A DNA stretch of 64,000 nt from Ulvibacterium marinum (GTDB lineage: Bacteria > Bacteroidota > Bacteroidia > Flavobacteriales > Flavobacteriaceae): contig NZ_RBCJ01000005.1 in NCBI RefSeq assembly GCF_003626755.1, forward strand, positions 372,001 to 436,000. The letters are read 5' to 3'. The position numbers were made by a program, and so were the translations under genes. Positions 7,784 through 17,034 of the stretch are shown in pieces. The notes below the pieces were generated by a model, which saw only the letters and a list, made by a program, of their open reading frames with translations, did not search any database and was not told the DNA's origin. Each line of letters opens with the position of its first letter. The first letter of the stretch is position 1.

Positions 7784-8500
7784 CTATAGCTGTTGGGTAT
7801 AGTAATTGTAATCCTTAATGGCAATATCCACGAAATCAATGGGTTTTAGATCCGTAACTATTTCGGCCACTTCCTTGATCTTATCACTCAGTGAAACAAT
7901 AATTTGGTGGTCTCCGTTTACTCGTGCAACATCATAAAGCTCCTTTATGGTCTGCATCTCCCTATCCTTAAAAACAGTGACCTGGGGAAATTTTGGAGCA
8001 TAATCCTGAGGCAACTCCCGCAAGATAGTGTCTTTTAAAAAAACCCTTTTACGCTCGCTTATAACCGTAGTCCCAGCGGCAATATCCCCTACACGCTGTC
8101 CTTTGCCCCTAATCAATATGGTCAATACCGCCACCCCTCCTGAACTTAAGGCCACATCGATTATTCGTAAAATCCATCGAACAAAATAACTGGCAAAATT
8201 TGGCTTTGAACCATCCAGTTTTACAACACGAATGTGCATAAGGTTCTTCCCGATCGTCTTCCCGTCCGTAAAGGTTTCCAAGAGAACGTAATACAAAAAA
8301 GCAGGCAAACTTAATAGTAAATACAGCGCCCACATATCGGCAAAATCTACGTCAAGTGCCAACAACAACCAAATCATTAATACTGTATAGGCCAATATCA
8401 CAAAACTGTCTATGATGTACGCCAGCATGCGGTCTCCGAGATGGGCCGTATTTTGATCGATACTTATATTTTGGGCCGTTTCTATTTGAAATTGTTCCAT
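7784..8500 (-). CDS. RDD family membrane protein
   Basis: A 238-residue protein. The RDD domain begins near residue 22 with GDRMLAYIIDSF, which has the Arg and Asp typical of the first helix, and the second part contains RWILRIIDVALSSGG. About three to four helices are followed by a soluble C-terminal tail of roughly 80 residues. The chosen start at 8500 gives MEQFQIETAQ; an upstream extension would overlap the divergent SpoIIM-like gene. Only 32 bases separate the two start codons. RDD proteins commonly sit beside SpoIIM, MoxR and DUF58 genes in Bacteroidetes, so this probably belongs to the same system. Confidence 0.88.
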   Translation of the reverse strand: MEQFQIETAQNISIDQNTAHLGDRMLAYIIDSFVILAYTVLMIWLLLALDVDFADMWALYLLLSLPAFLYYVLLETFTDGKTIGKNLMHIRVVKLDGSKPNFASYFVRWILRIIDVALSSGGVAVLTILIRGKGQRVGDIAAGTTVISERKRVFLKDTILRELPQDYAPKFPQVTVFKDREMQTIKELYDVARVNGDHQIIVSLSDKIKEVAEIVTDLKPIDFVDIAIKDYNYYTQQL

Positions 8501-8532
8501 AGTTTCGTTTCTTTGAGGTAAACCCAAAGTTG

Positions 8533-9498
8533 ATGCGCGAGGCGGCATTCGTAAAGCAAAATAAAGACAAATGGGCTGTTTTTGAAAATGCCCTGTCCAA
8601 CAAAACGAAGATAGCGCCCGATGTATTGTCCGACCTCTACATTGAAATCACAGACCACCTTAGTTATGCCAAGACCTTTTATGGTGGTAGCAATACGGAA
8701 TTCTATCTAAATTCCCTGGCATCGCAAGCACATCAAAAGATTTATAGGACCAAAAGGGAACCTAAAAATCGTATTGTCGAGTTTTGGAAGACCGAGTTTC
8801 CCACTATGTTCTATTACCATCATAGGGAATTGCTCATCGCCTTTCTGGTTTTTTCCTTTTTTGTTGTGGTAGGCGCTTTTTCTTCGGCCAATGAGGGGGA
8901 TTTTGTCCGATCTATTTTAGGGGATGGTTATGTAAACATGACCTTGGAAAATATAGAAAAGGGTGATCCTATGGCCGTTTACAAGGAGATGGGCGAGTTC
9001 AACATGTTCCTAGGTATAACCATCAACAATATCCGTGTGGCCCTGCTGGCCTTTGCCTATGGAATTTTTCTTGGCTTGGGCACCTTGATCATTATGCTTC
9101 AGAACGGCATTATGCTCGGTAGTTTTCAATATTTTTTTTATGACAAGGGACTTCTATGGGAGTCTGTACGTACCATTTGGATCCATGGTACCATAGAGAT
9201 TTCGGTCATTATTATAGCAGGATGTGCAGGCTTGGTGTTGGCCAATGGAATGCTGTTCCCTGGAACCTATACCCGATTGGAGTCCTTTAAAAGGGGAGTG
9301 AAAAACGGTCTGAAAATCATGATCAGTACCGTACCCTTCTTCATTATCGCCGGATTTCTGGAAGGGTTCGTTACCCGACATACTGAAATGCCAGATACAT
9401 TGGCTATTCTGATTATTGGTGGATCATTAGCACTGATCATATTCTATTATATTATTTATCCGAGACAAATCCATAAAAAACTAAACCATGAAGGATGA
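8533..9498 (+). CDS. Stage II sporulation protein M-like (SpoIIM/DUF95) membrane protein
   Basis: A 321-residue protein with about 95 soluble residues at the N terminus and five or more helices after residue 95. The segment FLGITINNIRVALLAFAYGIFLGLG holds the Asn-Asn core typical of the family, and EISVIIIAG is another conserved helix. It starts at the ATG at 8533 directly after an in-frame TTG. It opens the plus-strand operon and overlaps the next gene by 11 bases. The family name is historical; no sporulation role is implied. A part in membrane assembly of the MoxR system is inference. Confidence 0.82.
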   Translation: MREAAFVKQNKDKWAVFENALSNKTKIAPDVLSDLYIEITDHLSYAKTFYGGSNTEFYLNSLASQAHQKIYRTKREPKNRIVEFWKTEFPTMFYYHHRELLIAFLVFSFFVVVGAFSSANEGDFVRSILGDGYVNMTLENIEKGDPMAVYKEMGEFNMFLGITINNIRVALLAFAYGIFLGLGTLIIMLQNGIMLGSFQYFFYDKGLLWESVRTIWIHGTIEISVIIIAGCAGLVLANGMLFPGTYTRLESFKRGVKNGLKIMISTVPFFIIAGFLEGFVTRHTEMPDTLAILIIGGSLALIIFYYIIYPRQIHKKLNHEG

Positions 9499-10369
9499 CT
9501 ACATTGAGTTTAAAAAACAACGCGAACTTGGGGAGATTCTGTCGGACACCTTTGCCTTTCTCCGTAGCCAATTTAAACCCTTTTTTGCTACGTACTTCAA
9601 GATAGTCGGCCCATATTTGGTTGTAATGCTTATAGCTTCAGGGTTTTATCTGTATTCGTTTCAACCTTTTTTTGATATTGGATCAGAACCATCCGATCAG
9701 ATATTTGGAGGAGCCGTAATGGTGTTGTCCCTTTTTGTTTTCCTAATTTCCTTGGTGCTGGTCTATTCCATCTCACAGTCCACAACCTTGCATTATATAA
9801 AATCCTATGCAAGCAACAAAGGCAGTATTGATTTGACCGAAATTAAAAGGGAAGTATACGCCACCTTATGGAGTTTTATTGGATTGGGGTTTTTGGTGGT
9901 GCTATCCATCATAGCCGGATTTATGGCCTGCGTCATTCCCGGAGTTTACCTATATGTACCTTTGGTGCTTTCTTTTTCCGTATTGGTATTTGACCAAAAA
10001 GGAGCTACGGATGCCTATGGATATAGCTTTACCCTGATAAAGGATGAGTGGTGGATTACCTTTGCCACGCTATTGGTCATTGGTATAATCGTTGGTATCG
10101 CCAGCTATGCCTTTAACATACCGGCCGCCATTTATAGCTGGATGAAAATGGGCATTTTTTCCGGAGAGTTGGATGCCGAAACCATGACCGGTAATTTTGT
10201 AGATCCCATCTACATCCTGTTGAATGTACTAAGCACTTTGGCCAGTCTTCTGCTTAATTTGATATCCGTTATTGCTGCTGCCTTTGTATATTTTAACTTA
10301 AACGAGAAAAAGAATTTCACAGGTACCTACGAACGCATTCAAAATTTAGGTAAAACTCCTGAAAACTAG
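9488..10369 (+). CDS. Multi-pass membrane protein of the MoxR/DUF58 cluster
   Basis: A 293-residue protein with about six predicted helices, for instance near 35-57, 75-97 and 135-165, and a Gly/Pro-rich conserved turn, CVIPGVYLYVPL. It resembles the membrane domain of glycerophosphodiesterase-like proteins only in general character. Its start overlaps the end of the SpoIIM-like gene and its stop is two bases from the DUF4129 gene, so translation is probably coupled. The function is unknown. Confidence 0.7.
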   Translation: MKDDYIEFKKQRELGEILSDTFAFLRSQFKPFFATYFKIVGPYLVVMLIASGFYLYSFQPFFDIGSEPSDQIFGGAVMVLSLFVFLISLVLVYSISQSTTLHYIKSYASNKGSIDLTEIKREVYATLWSFIGLGFLVVLSIIAGFMACVIPGVYLYVPLVLSFSVLVFDQKGATDAYGYSFTLIKDEWWITFATLLVIGIIVGIASYAFNIPAAIYSWMKMGIFSGELDAETMTGNFVDPIYILLNVLSTLASLLLNLISVIAAAFVYFNLNEKKNFTGTYERIQNLGKTPEN

Positions 10370-10371
10370 GT

Positions 10372-11112
10372 ATGCGGAAACTTTTATCTTTTTTTTGCCT
10401 ATTGATTCTGGGGACAATTTCGGTTTCGGGGCAAAAGGATTCCACTGGCCTTGTTTTTGATACCGGGTCTTTAGAAATCAAAAAAATAACAAATGAGGAT
10501 TTACAAACCTTTAAAGACAATCCTGACTTTAATTATGAGGTTATTGAATCCAACCCTTCTTGGTGGGATAACTTCTTGACTTGGCTTTGGAATTTGCTGC
10601 TCCACTTTTTTCAATGGCTTTTTGGTGTAGAAAAAGCAGCTGGTTTTTTAGCGGAATTTTTCAGCTGGATACCTTATATCCTTTTGGGGTTGCTTCTTTT
10701 TTTACTCATTAAGTTTTTTCTAAACGTCAATGCAAGGTCACTGCTTTATTCCAAAAAAAATCAATCCTCTGTAACGCTTTCCGAGGAGGAGCACATTATT
10801 AAAAACGAGGACATACAACAGTTGATTCAAGAAGCCATACAACAAAAGGACTATCGCTTGGCGATACGATATTACTATCTCCATATTTTAAAAATGCTCA
10901 GCGATGGAGAGTTTATAGAATGGCAGCTTCAGAAGACCAATGCCGATTACATCTCCGAAATTGAAGAACCTGAACTGAAACAACCGTTCGGCCATATTAC
11001 CTGGTTGTACGACTATATCTGGTACGGGGAGTTTGATATCGATGAGGTTAAATATACTAGGCTTGAAACCACTTTTACCTCCTTTAAAAAAAGAATACTT
11101 AAAAATGGGTAA
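10372..11112 (+). CDS. DUF4129 domain protein
   Basis: A 246-residue protein. A signal peptide (residues 1-20, ending SVSGQ) is followed by a short periplasmic part containing WWDNFLTWLWNLL, one strong membrane helix near 100-120 and a cytoplasmic C-terminal domain. DUF4129 corresponds to about 140-240 (AIRYYYLHILKMLSDG). DUF4129 proteins usually lie next to MoxR ATPase and DUF58 genes. The last eight bases overlap the start of the DUF4350 gene. Confidence 0.82.
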   Translation: MRKLLSFFCLLILGTISVSGQKDSTGLVFDTGSLEIKKITNEDLQTFKDNPDFNYEVIESNPSWWDNFLTWLWNLLLHFFQWLFGVEKAAGFLAEFFSWIPYILLGLLLFLLIKFFLNVNARSLLYSKKNQSSVTLSEEEHIIKNEDIQQLIQEAIQQKDYRLAIRYYYLHILKMLSDGEFIEWQLQKTNADYISEIEEPELKQPFGHITWLYDYIWYGEFDIDEVKYTRLETTFTSFKKRILKNG

Positions 11113-12325
11113 AAAGGGAGTCACCTATATTATCATAGCCTTACTGACCGTTGCTCTTTTAATGCTTATGCAGTACAATAAGCCAAAGGAAATCAATTGG
11201 TTTCCTTCTTATGTTGTGCAGCACAAAATACCCTATGGCACTTATGTGCTCAATGAGGTCATGGCAAATTTTTTTTCGGGTACTATTGAGCAAATACATG
11301 TTTCGCCTTTTGAATTTTTAACCACCAGTTCCAGTATAGAGGGCACCTACTTTTTTGTAAACGACCGTATTGAATTTGGGGAAACAGAATTGAATGCACT
11401 CCTGGATTGGACCGCCGCAGGCAATAACCTATTTATGGCCGCAGGAGGTTTTGAAGAGCAATTATTGGATACTTTACATCTAAAAACCGGTTCTCTTTAT
11501 GCAGGCTTTGGGGAGGAAGGAGTGCAATTTCATAAACTGGTTCATCCCATGCTAAAAAAAGATTCCCCCCATCCATTTAATAAAGATGGATATGCCTCCT
11601 ATTTTGAATCTTTGGATACCTTGAATACCCATATTCTGGGAGCGGTGGAAATCCCATCCGTAAGCGATAGTATTCAAACGGCACACTTTAATGTTATCAA
11701 ACAAAAGTTCGGCAAAGGGGAAATTATCCTTTCTTTATTTCCCAAGGCATTTACCAATTACTTTATTCTAAAAGAAGGAAATAAAGATTATACGGCCGGT
11801 CTATTATCCTATTTGGATGGTTCGCGAACTATCTATATGGACAATCATCATAAGGCCGGAAAAACATTCTATACATCTCCAATGCATATTTTCTTGAACA
11901 CCAAAGCATTAAAATGGGCCTACTACATTGCATTGATAGGTGCTCTTTTTTATGTGATTTTTGAGGGAAAAAGAAAACAAAGGGCCATACCTGTAGTACA
12001 TCCCCTAAAAAATCAAACACTTGCCTTTACTAGGACCATCGCGGATATGTATTTTGAAAAAGGGGAACAAAAACAGATAGCCGAACATAAAATAGCCTAC
12101 TTTTTGGAGTACCTGCGGTCCCATTTTTATTTGGATACCCAAAATAGGGATGAAGGATTTTATAGCAACCTTGCATCCCGCAGTGACCATTCCTTGGAAG
12201 AAGTAAAGGAATTGTTCAACCTTATGGAAAAACTAAAAGTTCGTACAGAAATAAGTGACATCGAACTCAAAAAACTCAATACATTAATAGAGAAATTCAA
12301 AGTAAAAGCAAATGGAAGAAAATAA
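11105..12325 (+). CDS. DUF4350 domain protein
   Basis: A 406-residue protein with an N-terminal membrane helix (residues 5-22), a large periplasmic part that looks like a GATase/ThuA-type fold (EFGETELNALLDWTAAGNNL), a second helix near 285-300 and a cytoplasmic tail. The frame is open to 11033, but the ATG at 11105 (MGKKGVTYII) overlaps the DUF4129 stop by eight bases and gives the expected anchor. Its 3' end overlaps the MoxR start by 14 bases. The domain has no assigned biochemical activity that I know of. Confidence 0.78.
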   Translation: MGKKGVTYIIIALLTVALLMLMQYNKPKEINWFPSYVVQHKIPYGTYVLNEVMANFFSGTIEQIHVSPFEFLTTSSSIEGTYFFVNDRIEFGETELNALLDWTAAGNNLFMAAGGFEEQLLDTLHLKTGSLYAGFGEEGVQFHKLVHPMLKKDSPHPFNKDGYASYFESLDTLNTHILGAVEIPSVSDSIQTAHFNVIKQKFGKGEIILSLFPKAFTNYFILKEGNKDYTAGLLSYLDGSRTIYMDNHHKAGKTFYTSPMHIFLNTKALKWAYYIALIGALFYVIFEGKRKQRAIPVVHPLKNQTLAFTRTIADMYFEKGEQKQIAEHKIAYFLEYLRSHFYLDTQNRDEGFYSNLASRSDHSLEEVKELFNLMEKLKVRTEISDIELKKLNTLIEKFKVKANGRK

Positions 12326-13310
12326 TACTCCGGAAGAGGAGCTTAGTTTTAACAGTCGTATTCCGCTGGAAGACCTAAAAAAAACTGTTGACGATATCAA
12401 GGCTGAACTTTCCAAGGTCATTATAGGTCAAAAAGATTTTGTAGAACTGCTCATTGTATCCCTTTTAGTGGATGGTCATGTACTAATAGAGGGTGTTCCC
12501 GGGATTGCCAAAACCATTACGGCCAAACTTTTTGCCAAGACCTTAAAGACCGATTTTAGTCGGATCCAGTTCACTCCGGACTTAATGCCTAGTGACATTC
12601 TTGGGACTTCCATCTTTAACCTAAACTCCTCGGAATTTGAGTTCAAACAGGGCCCTATTTTTTCGAATATCATATTGATAGACGAAATTAATCGCGCACC
12701 CGCAAAGACCCAGGCCGCTTTGTTTGAGACCATGGAGGAGCGCCAGGTAACCATGGATGGCACAACCTACACTATGGATACCCCTTTCATGGTGTTGGCC
12801 ACACAAAATCCCATTGAACAGGAAGGCACCTATGCACTGCCCGAAGCACAACTGGATCGGTTTATTTTTAAGATAAAGGTTGCTTACCCATCGGTTGAGG
12901 AAGAAATACAAATCATTCAGACCCATCATGAACGGCAAGGTTCAAAACCTCAGGAAATGATAAAGTCTGTTATTACACCGAAACAGTTGGCGGATTATAA
13001 ATCCAAGATCCAGGAAATCATTGTCGAGGAAAAAATAGTCAAGTACATCGCCAACATCATCACAAAAACCCGTAACCATCCCCATTTGTATCTGGGTGGT
13101 TCTCCCAGGGCCTCTATAGCCACCTTAAACGCTGCCAAGGCTTTTGCCGCCATCAATGGACGCGATTTTGTTATTCCCGAAGATGTAAAAAAAGCCTCGG
13201 TTCCGGTACTGAATCATCGGATTATCCTTACTCCGGAACGTGAAATGGAAGGGGTTACCACGGATAGCGTTGTACAAATGATTATGGAATCTGTTGAAAT
13301 ACCGCGTTAA
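12312..13310 (+). CDS. MoxR family AAA+ ATPase
   Basis: A 332-residue cytoplasmic ATPase. The Walker A segment is [12 protein letters not shown] (about 62), in which the usual GxGK is relaxed to GIAK as in other MoxR proteins. Walker B is [13 protein letters not shown], sensor 1 is ATQNP, and the C-terminal lid contains [15 protein letters not shown]. MoxR proteins act as chaperone-like partners of von Willebrand factor A or DUF58 proteins; the DUF58 gene follows within three bases. Confidence 0.93.
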   Translation: MEENNTPEEELSFNSRIPLEDLKKTVDDIKAELSKVIIGQKDFVELLIVSLLVDGHVLIEGVPGIAKTITAKLFAKTLKTDFSRIQFTPDLMPSDILGTSIFNLNSSEFEFKQGPIFSNIILIDEINRAPAKTQAALFETMEERQVTMDGTTYTMDTPFMVLATQNPIEQEGTYALPEAQLDRFIFKIKVAYPSVEEEIQIIQTHHERQGSKPQEMIKSVITPKQLADYKSKIQEIIVEEKIVKYIANIITKTRNHPHLYLGGSPRASIATLNAAKAFAAINGRDFVIPEDVKKASVPVLNHRIILTPEREMEGVTTDSVVQMIMESVEIPR

Positions 13311-13313
13311 GCT

Positions 13314-14645
13314 GTGCATTTTTTAAGGTCGTTCTACATACATAACACATTTTTCAGATACCTTGCCCTATTATCCGCATGTTTTGTGCTATCGTATTGG
13401 CTACCTTGGCTTTATCCTGTTGCGTGGCTGCTCACATGGGTGCTTCTGGGCCTATTCCTGTTCGATGCCTATTTGCTCTATTCCCATGCAAAAGGCCTTG
13501 AAGCCAAAAGGAAGCTTCCCCAAAAACTATCCAATAGTGATGTAAATCCCCTAAGCATCCAGTTTGCCACACATTATCCTTTTAAAACCTATATATCCAT
13601 TATTGATGAACTCCCGATCCAATTTCAAAAAAGGGATTTTATACATAAGACCTCTATTATAAAGGGGGAATGGAAAACATTTGAGTATTCGGTGCGTCCG
13701 GTGGACCGGGGCGAATATGTATTTGGCAGCCTGAATGTGTATGCATCGTCACCCCTAAAAATCGTAAAGCGACGCTTTGTCTTTCAAAAAGATCAAATGG
13801 TGCCTGTATACCCAAGTATCATCCAAATGCAACACTATGATTTTCTGGCCATAAGCAATAAGCTTACGGAATTCGGTTTAAAAAAAATCCGCCGCATCGG
13901 GCATACCCAAGAGTTTGAGCAGATAAAGGAATATGTAAGAGGAGATGATTTTAGGACCATAAATTGGAAGGCTACTGCTAAGCACAATCATTTGATGGTC
14001 AATCAATATCAGGATGAAAAATCACAACCTATTTATTCTCTAATAGACACGGGTAGGGTAATGAAAATGCCCTTTAATGAATTAAAATTATTGGACTACG
14101 CCATTAATGCTACCCTGGCCTTTTCCAATGTGGCCTTAAAAAGAAACGATAAAACGGGAATGCTTACTTTTTCAAAGAACATTGAATCCTTCGTCCCCGC
14201 ACTGCAGAAGATTACCCACCTTAATACCATTTTGGAAAAATTATATAACATTACCACCGAGTTTACCGATTCCGATTTTGGATTGCTTTATGCACATATT
14301 AAACGAAAGGTGACCCATAGAAGCTTATTGCTCCTCTACACAAACTTTGAACATATTTCAGGGCTCAAGCGGCAATTACCCTTTCTTCTGGCCATGGCAA
14401 AACATCATGTATTGGTAGTTATATTCTTTGAAAATACGGAACTGGAGGAACTTATAGCCACCGACGCAGAAGACCTGCAGGCCATTTACCATAAAACCAT
14501 AGCCGAAAAGTTTTCTCTGGAAAAACGGTTAATGCAAAAGGAATTGCAACGGTATGGCATACAGACCATCCTAACCAAGCCTGAAGATCTCACCATTAAT
14601 ACCATCAATAAATATTTGGAAATAAAGGCTCGCGGACTTATATAA
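13314..14645 (+). CDS. DUF58 domain protein
   Basis: A 443-residue protein starting with GTG three bases after the MoxR stop. Two helices near residues 15-55 anchor it; the DUF58 core lies near 195-290 with EYVRGDDFRTINWKATAK, the family signature. The C-terminal part (SLIDTGRVMKMP onward) has a von Willebrand factor A-like pattern. It is the last gene of the membrane operon and the likely client or partner of the MoxR ATPase. Confidence 0.88.
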   Translation: MHFLRSFYIHNTFFRYLALLSACFVLSYWLPWLYPVAWLLTWVLLGLFLFDAYLLYSHAKGLEAKRKLPQKLSNSDVNPLSIQFATHYPFKTYISIIDELPIQFQKRDFIHKTSIIKGEWKTFEYSVRPVDRGEYVFGSLNVYASSPLKIVKRRFVFQKDQMVPVYPSIIQMQHYDFLAISNKLTEFGLKKIRRIGHTQEFEQIKEYVRGDDFRTINWKATAKHNHLMVNQYQDEKSQPIYSLIDTGRVMKMPFNELKLLDYAINATLAFSNVALKRNDKTGMLTFSKNIESFVPALQKITHLNTILEKLYNITTEFTDSDFGLLYAHIKRKVTHRSLLLLYTNFEHISGLKRQLPFLLAMAKHHVLVVIFFENTELEELIATDAEDLQAIYHKTIAEKFSLEKRLMQKELQRYGIQTILTKPEDLTINTINKYLEIKARGLI

Positions 14646-14752
14646 GATGACCTCTCAAAAAATTAAGATGACAAAACATGGTGAGTGCAAAAGATAACGG
14701 ACAAAAGTTTGTTAACTTTAACAGGGTTCACCAACCCTAAAGAATAAAGGCC

Positions 14753-15682
14753 ATGCAAACAATTTTAGGCTCAGGAGGGGCCATAGGTACGGAACTTGCC
14801 AAGGCACTTACCCAATATACCTCCAACATACGATTGGTAAGCCGAAATCCAGAAAAAGTGAATGCAACGGACGAACTGGTATCCGCTGATTTGCTGAATC
14901 CCGCTGCGGTCCAAAAAGCTGTAAAAGGCTCTTCCATCGTTTATGTTACCGTAGGATTTCCCTATAGCTCTAAAGTCTGGCAGGAGAGTTGGTCCAAGTT
15001 TATGGAAAATGTTATTAACGCTTGTAAGGCCAATAACTCAAAATTGGTCTTCTTTGATAACATCTATATGTACGATAAAGACCATCTAAACGGTATGACA
15101 GAGGATACGCCCATAAATCCCCCGAGCAAAAAAGGAAAGATCCGGGCCGAAATTGCACAGATGATTTGGAATCAGATCGAAGCAGGAGAACTTACAGCGC
15201 TCATCGCCAGATCTGCCGATTTTTATGGCCCATCCATAAATCAGACCAGTATGTTGACGGAAATGGTATTCAAGAAACTAGCTTCAAATCAAAAGGCTAA
15301 TTGGTTGGTTTCCATTGACCAAAGGCACTCTTTTACCTATACTCCGGACGCCGGGAAAGCAACGGCCCTATTGGGAAATACTGATGATGCCTATAATGAA
15401 GTCTGGCATTTACCTACTGCATCAAATCCGTATACAGGAAAGGAGTGGATAGAAACCATTGCCAAAGAAATGGGAGTACCTCCAAGGTACCAAACCGCTC
15501 CAAGGTTTTTGGTACGGATACTCGGGTTATTTATCCCCATTATGAAAGAGATGGTAGAAATGCTATATCAGTATGATAGAACCTATGTTTTTGACAGTAG
15601 TAAATTTGAAAAGCGATTTAACCTTTCCCCCACGCCTTATTTGGAAGGTGTCCGGAACATTATTAAAATTGACCACAGTTGA
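14753..15682 (+). CDS. NAD(P)-binding SDR/epimerase-like protein
   Basis: A 309-residue extended short-chain dehydrogenase-like protein. The nucleotide-binding loop is ILGSGGAIGTELAKAL (4-19), then VSRNPEKV, where Arg suggests NADP preference. The usual catalytic YxxxK is not obvious: the matching region reads NIYMYDKDHLNG, so it may be an atypical reductase or a nucleotide-sensing protein. It lies upstream of the pirin gene (19-base gap) on the same strand. The substrate is unknown. Confidence 0.75.
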   Translation: MQTILGSGGAIGTELAKALTQYTSNIRLVSRNPEKVNATDELVSADLLNPAAVQKAVKGSSIVYVTVGFPYSSKVWQESWSKFMENVINACKANNSKLVFFDNIYMYDKDHLNGMTEDTPINPPSKKGKIRAEIAQMIWNQIEAGELTALIARSADFYGPSINQTSMLTEMVFKKLASNQKANWLVSIDQRHSFTYTPDAGKATALLGNTDDAYNEVWHLPTASNPYTGKEWIETIAKEMGVPPRYQTAPRFLVRILGLFIPIMKEMVEMLYQYDRTYVFDSSKFEKRFNLSPTPYLEGVRNIIKIDHS

Positions 15683-15701
15683 AATTTAGAATTGATTAGT
15701 T

Positions 15702-16418
15702 ATGCCATTTGTTTTACATACAGCCGAAAGTCGAGGCCATGCCAATCATGGTTGGTTGGATTCCCACCATACTTTTAGTTTTGCCAATTATTACGACTCG
15801 GATCGAATGAATTTCGGGGTTTTACGAGTGCTCAATGACGATGTGGTTTCCGAAGCTAGAGGATTTGGCACACATCCGCATAACAACATGGAGATTATTT
15901 CCATTCCCCTTGAAGGTGATTTGCAGCATATGGATAGTATGGGGAATTCTGCTATCATTAGGCAGGGAGATGTTCAGGTCATGAGCGCTGGTACCGGTAT
16001 TCAGCATAGTGAGTACAATAAGAATCCTGACAAACCCGTGAAGTTTCTTCAGATTTGGATGTTTCCCAATAAGCAAAACGTGGAGCCACGCTATGATCAA
16101 ATATCCTTAAAGGATATCGAAAGGAAAAACGTCTTTTATCAAATTCTGTCTCCGAACAAACAAGACCAGGGAGTCTGGGTACATCAAGATGCTTGGTTTC
16201 ATTTGGGGGATTTTGACTCAGGTTCCTCGGAAACCTATACCCTAAAGAAAAAAAGTAACGGGGTATACATCTTTGTTTTAGATGGGGAAGTCTTAATTAA
16301 TAATCAATCTTTGGGAAAACGGGATGGATACGGAATTTGGGAGGTTGATGGATTTATTCTAGAATCCAAGGAACGATCCAAGGTATTGGTGATGGAAGTT
16401 CCCATGGTACTTTCATAA
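15702..16418 (+). CDS. Pirin family protein (YhhW-like)
   Basis: A 238-residue bicupin. The four metal ligands of pirin and YhhW line up as His58, His60, His102 and Glu104, within GTHPHNNMEI and GTGIQHSEYN. Relatives bind iron or another divalent metal, and some act as quercetin dioxygenases in vitro; the cellular role is not clear. Length is normal. The last 115 bases are overlapped on the other strand by the end of the next gene. Confidence 0.9.
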   Translation: MPFVLHTAESRGHANHGWLDSHHTFSFANYYDSDRMNFGVLRVLNDDVVSEARGFGTHPHNNMEIISIPLEGDLQHMDSMGNSAIIRQGDVQVMSAGTGIQHSEYNKNPDKPVKFLQIWMFPNKQNVEPRYDQISLKDIERKNVFYQILSPNKQDQGVWVHQDAWFHLGDFDSGSSETYTLKKKSNGVYIFVLDGEVLINNQSLGKRDGYGIWEVDGFILESKERSKVLVMEVPMVLS

Positions 16419-16768
16419 AACGCCACCTTAGCTCTATGTCTTGCTTTTCTTTTTTTTCCGGAAAACAACTCAATGGTGACTCCTACGGCAACTCCACCCA
16501 AAACGGTGGCCGCAAGGTCCCCGTTGTCCCAGGCGTTGTTCTGTTGTTCATCCCAAGCTTCCTTTGCCACACCTGCGAGCAGACTACCAGCTACCGCTCC
16601 GGTAAAAATCCAAAACCGATTTCCGTCCGAAAGTTCATCGGCAAGAACGGCGCCGCCCAAACCACATAAGGCTCCTACCCCAAAATGCAATACCTTGTCC
16701 TGTTCAATTTGGGCATTGCTTTGAAAAGCAATCAAGGTCAACATAAATACAATGGTCCTCTGTTTCAT
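16304..16768 (-). CDS. Small exported glycine-rich protein with membrane segments
   Basis: A 154-residue protein. The ATG at 16768 gives a clear signal peptide ending in SNAQ (MKQRTIVFMLTLIAF); the frame is open further upstream without added sense. Residues 25-105 contain alternating hydrophobic and Gly-rich stretches (FGVGALCGLGGAVLADEL and ATVLGGVAVGVTIELF) and KEAWDEQ between them, a layout common in small flavobacterial envelope proteins of unknown function. The final 45 or so residues are polar, lie antisense to the pirin gene and look like a late extension. The function is unknown. Confidence 0.65.
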   Translation of the reverse strand: MKQRTIVFMLTLIAFQSNAQIEQDKVLHFGVGALCGLGGAVLADELSDGNRFWIFTGAVAGSLLAGVAKEAWDEQQNNAWDNGDLAATVLGGVAVGVTIELFSGKKRKARHRAKVAFYESTMGTSITNTLDRSLDSRINPSTSQIPYPSRFPKD

Positions 16769-17034
16769 GGTTTTCAAAAGTAACCATACTTTCTTTCGCA
16801 TACCCTTAAAACGGAAAATTTGTGCTTTGCAGTTTTTAATCAATTTTACCATTTAGATATATGGATCGTAGAATTACATCAGTAAAATTAGTTCGATACT
16901 TCCTCAAGTTTGCACCTAAGAAAATCCATTAAAAGACTTCGGTTTAAAACAATAAACGGTTATACAATTTTTCTTGAGTGGGAATTCCTTATTTTAGTTC
17001 GCACAAACCTTCATTACCAAAATATCCGTACCTA

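Noticed and set aside
10372-14645. MoxR/DUF58 genes as a canonical Bat aerotolerance operon
   Set aside because: The Bat genes with TPR and VWA domains that would complete such an operon are absent here; only the MoxR and DUF58 parts are shared.
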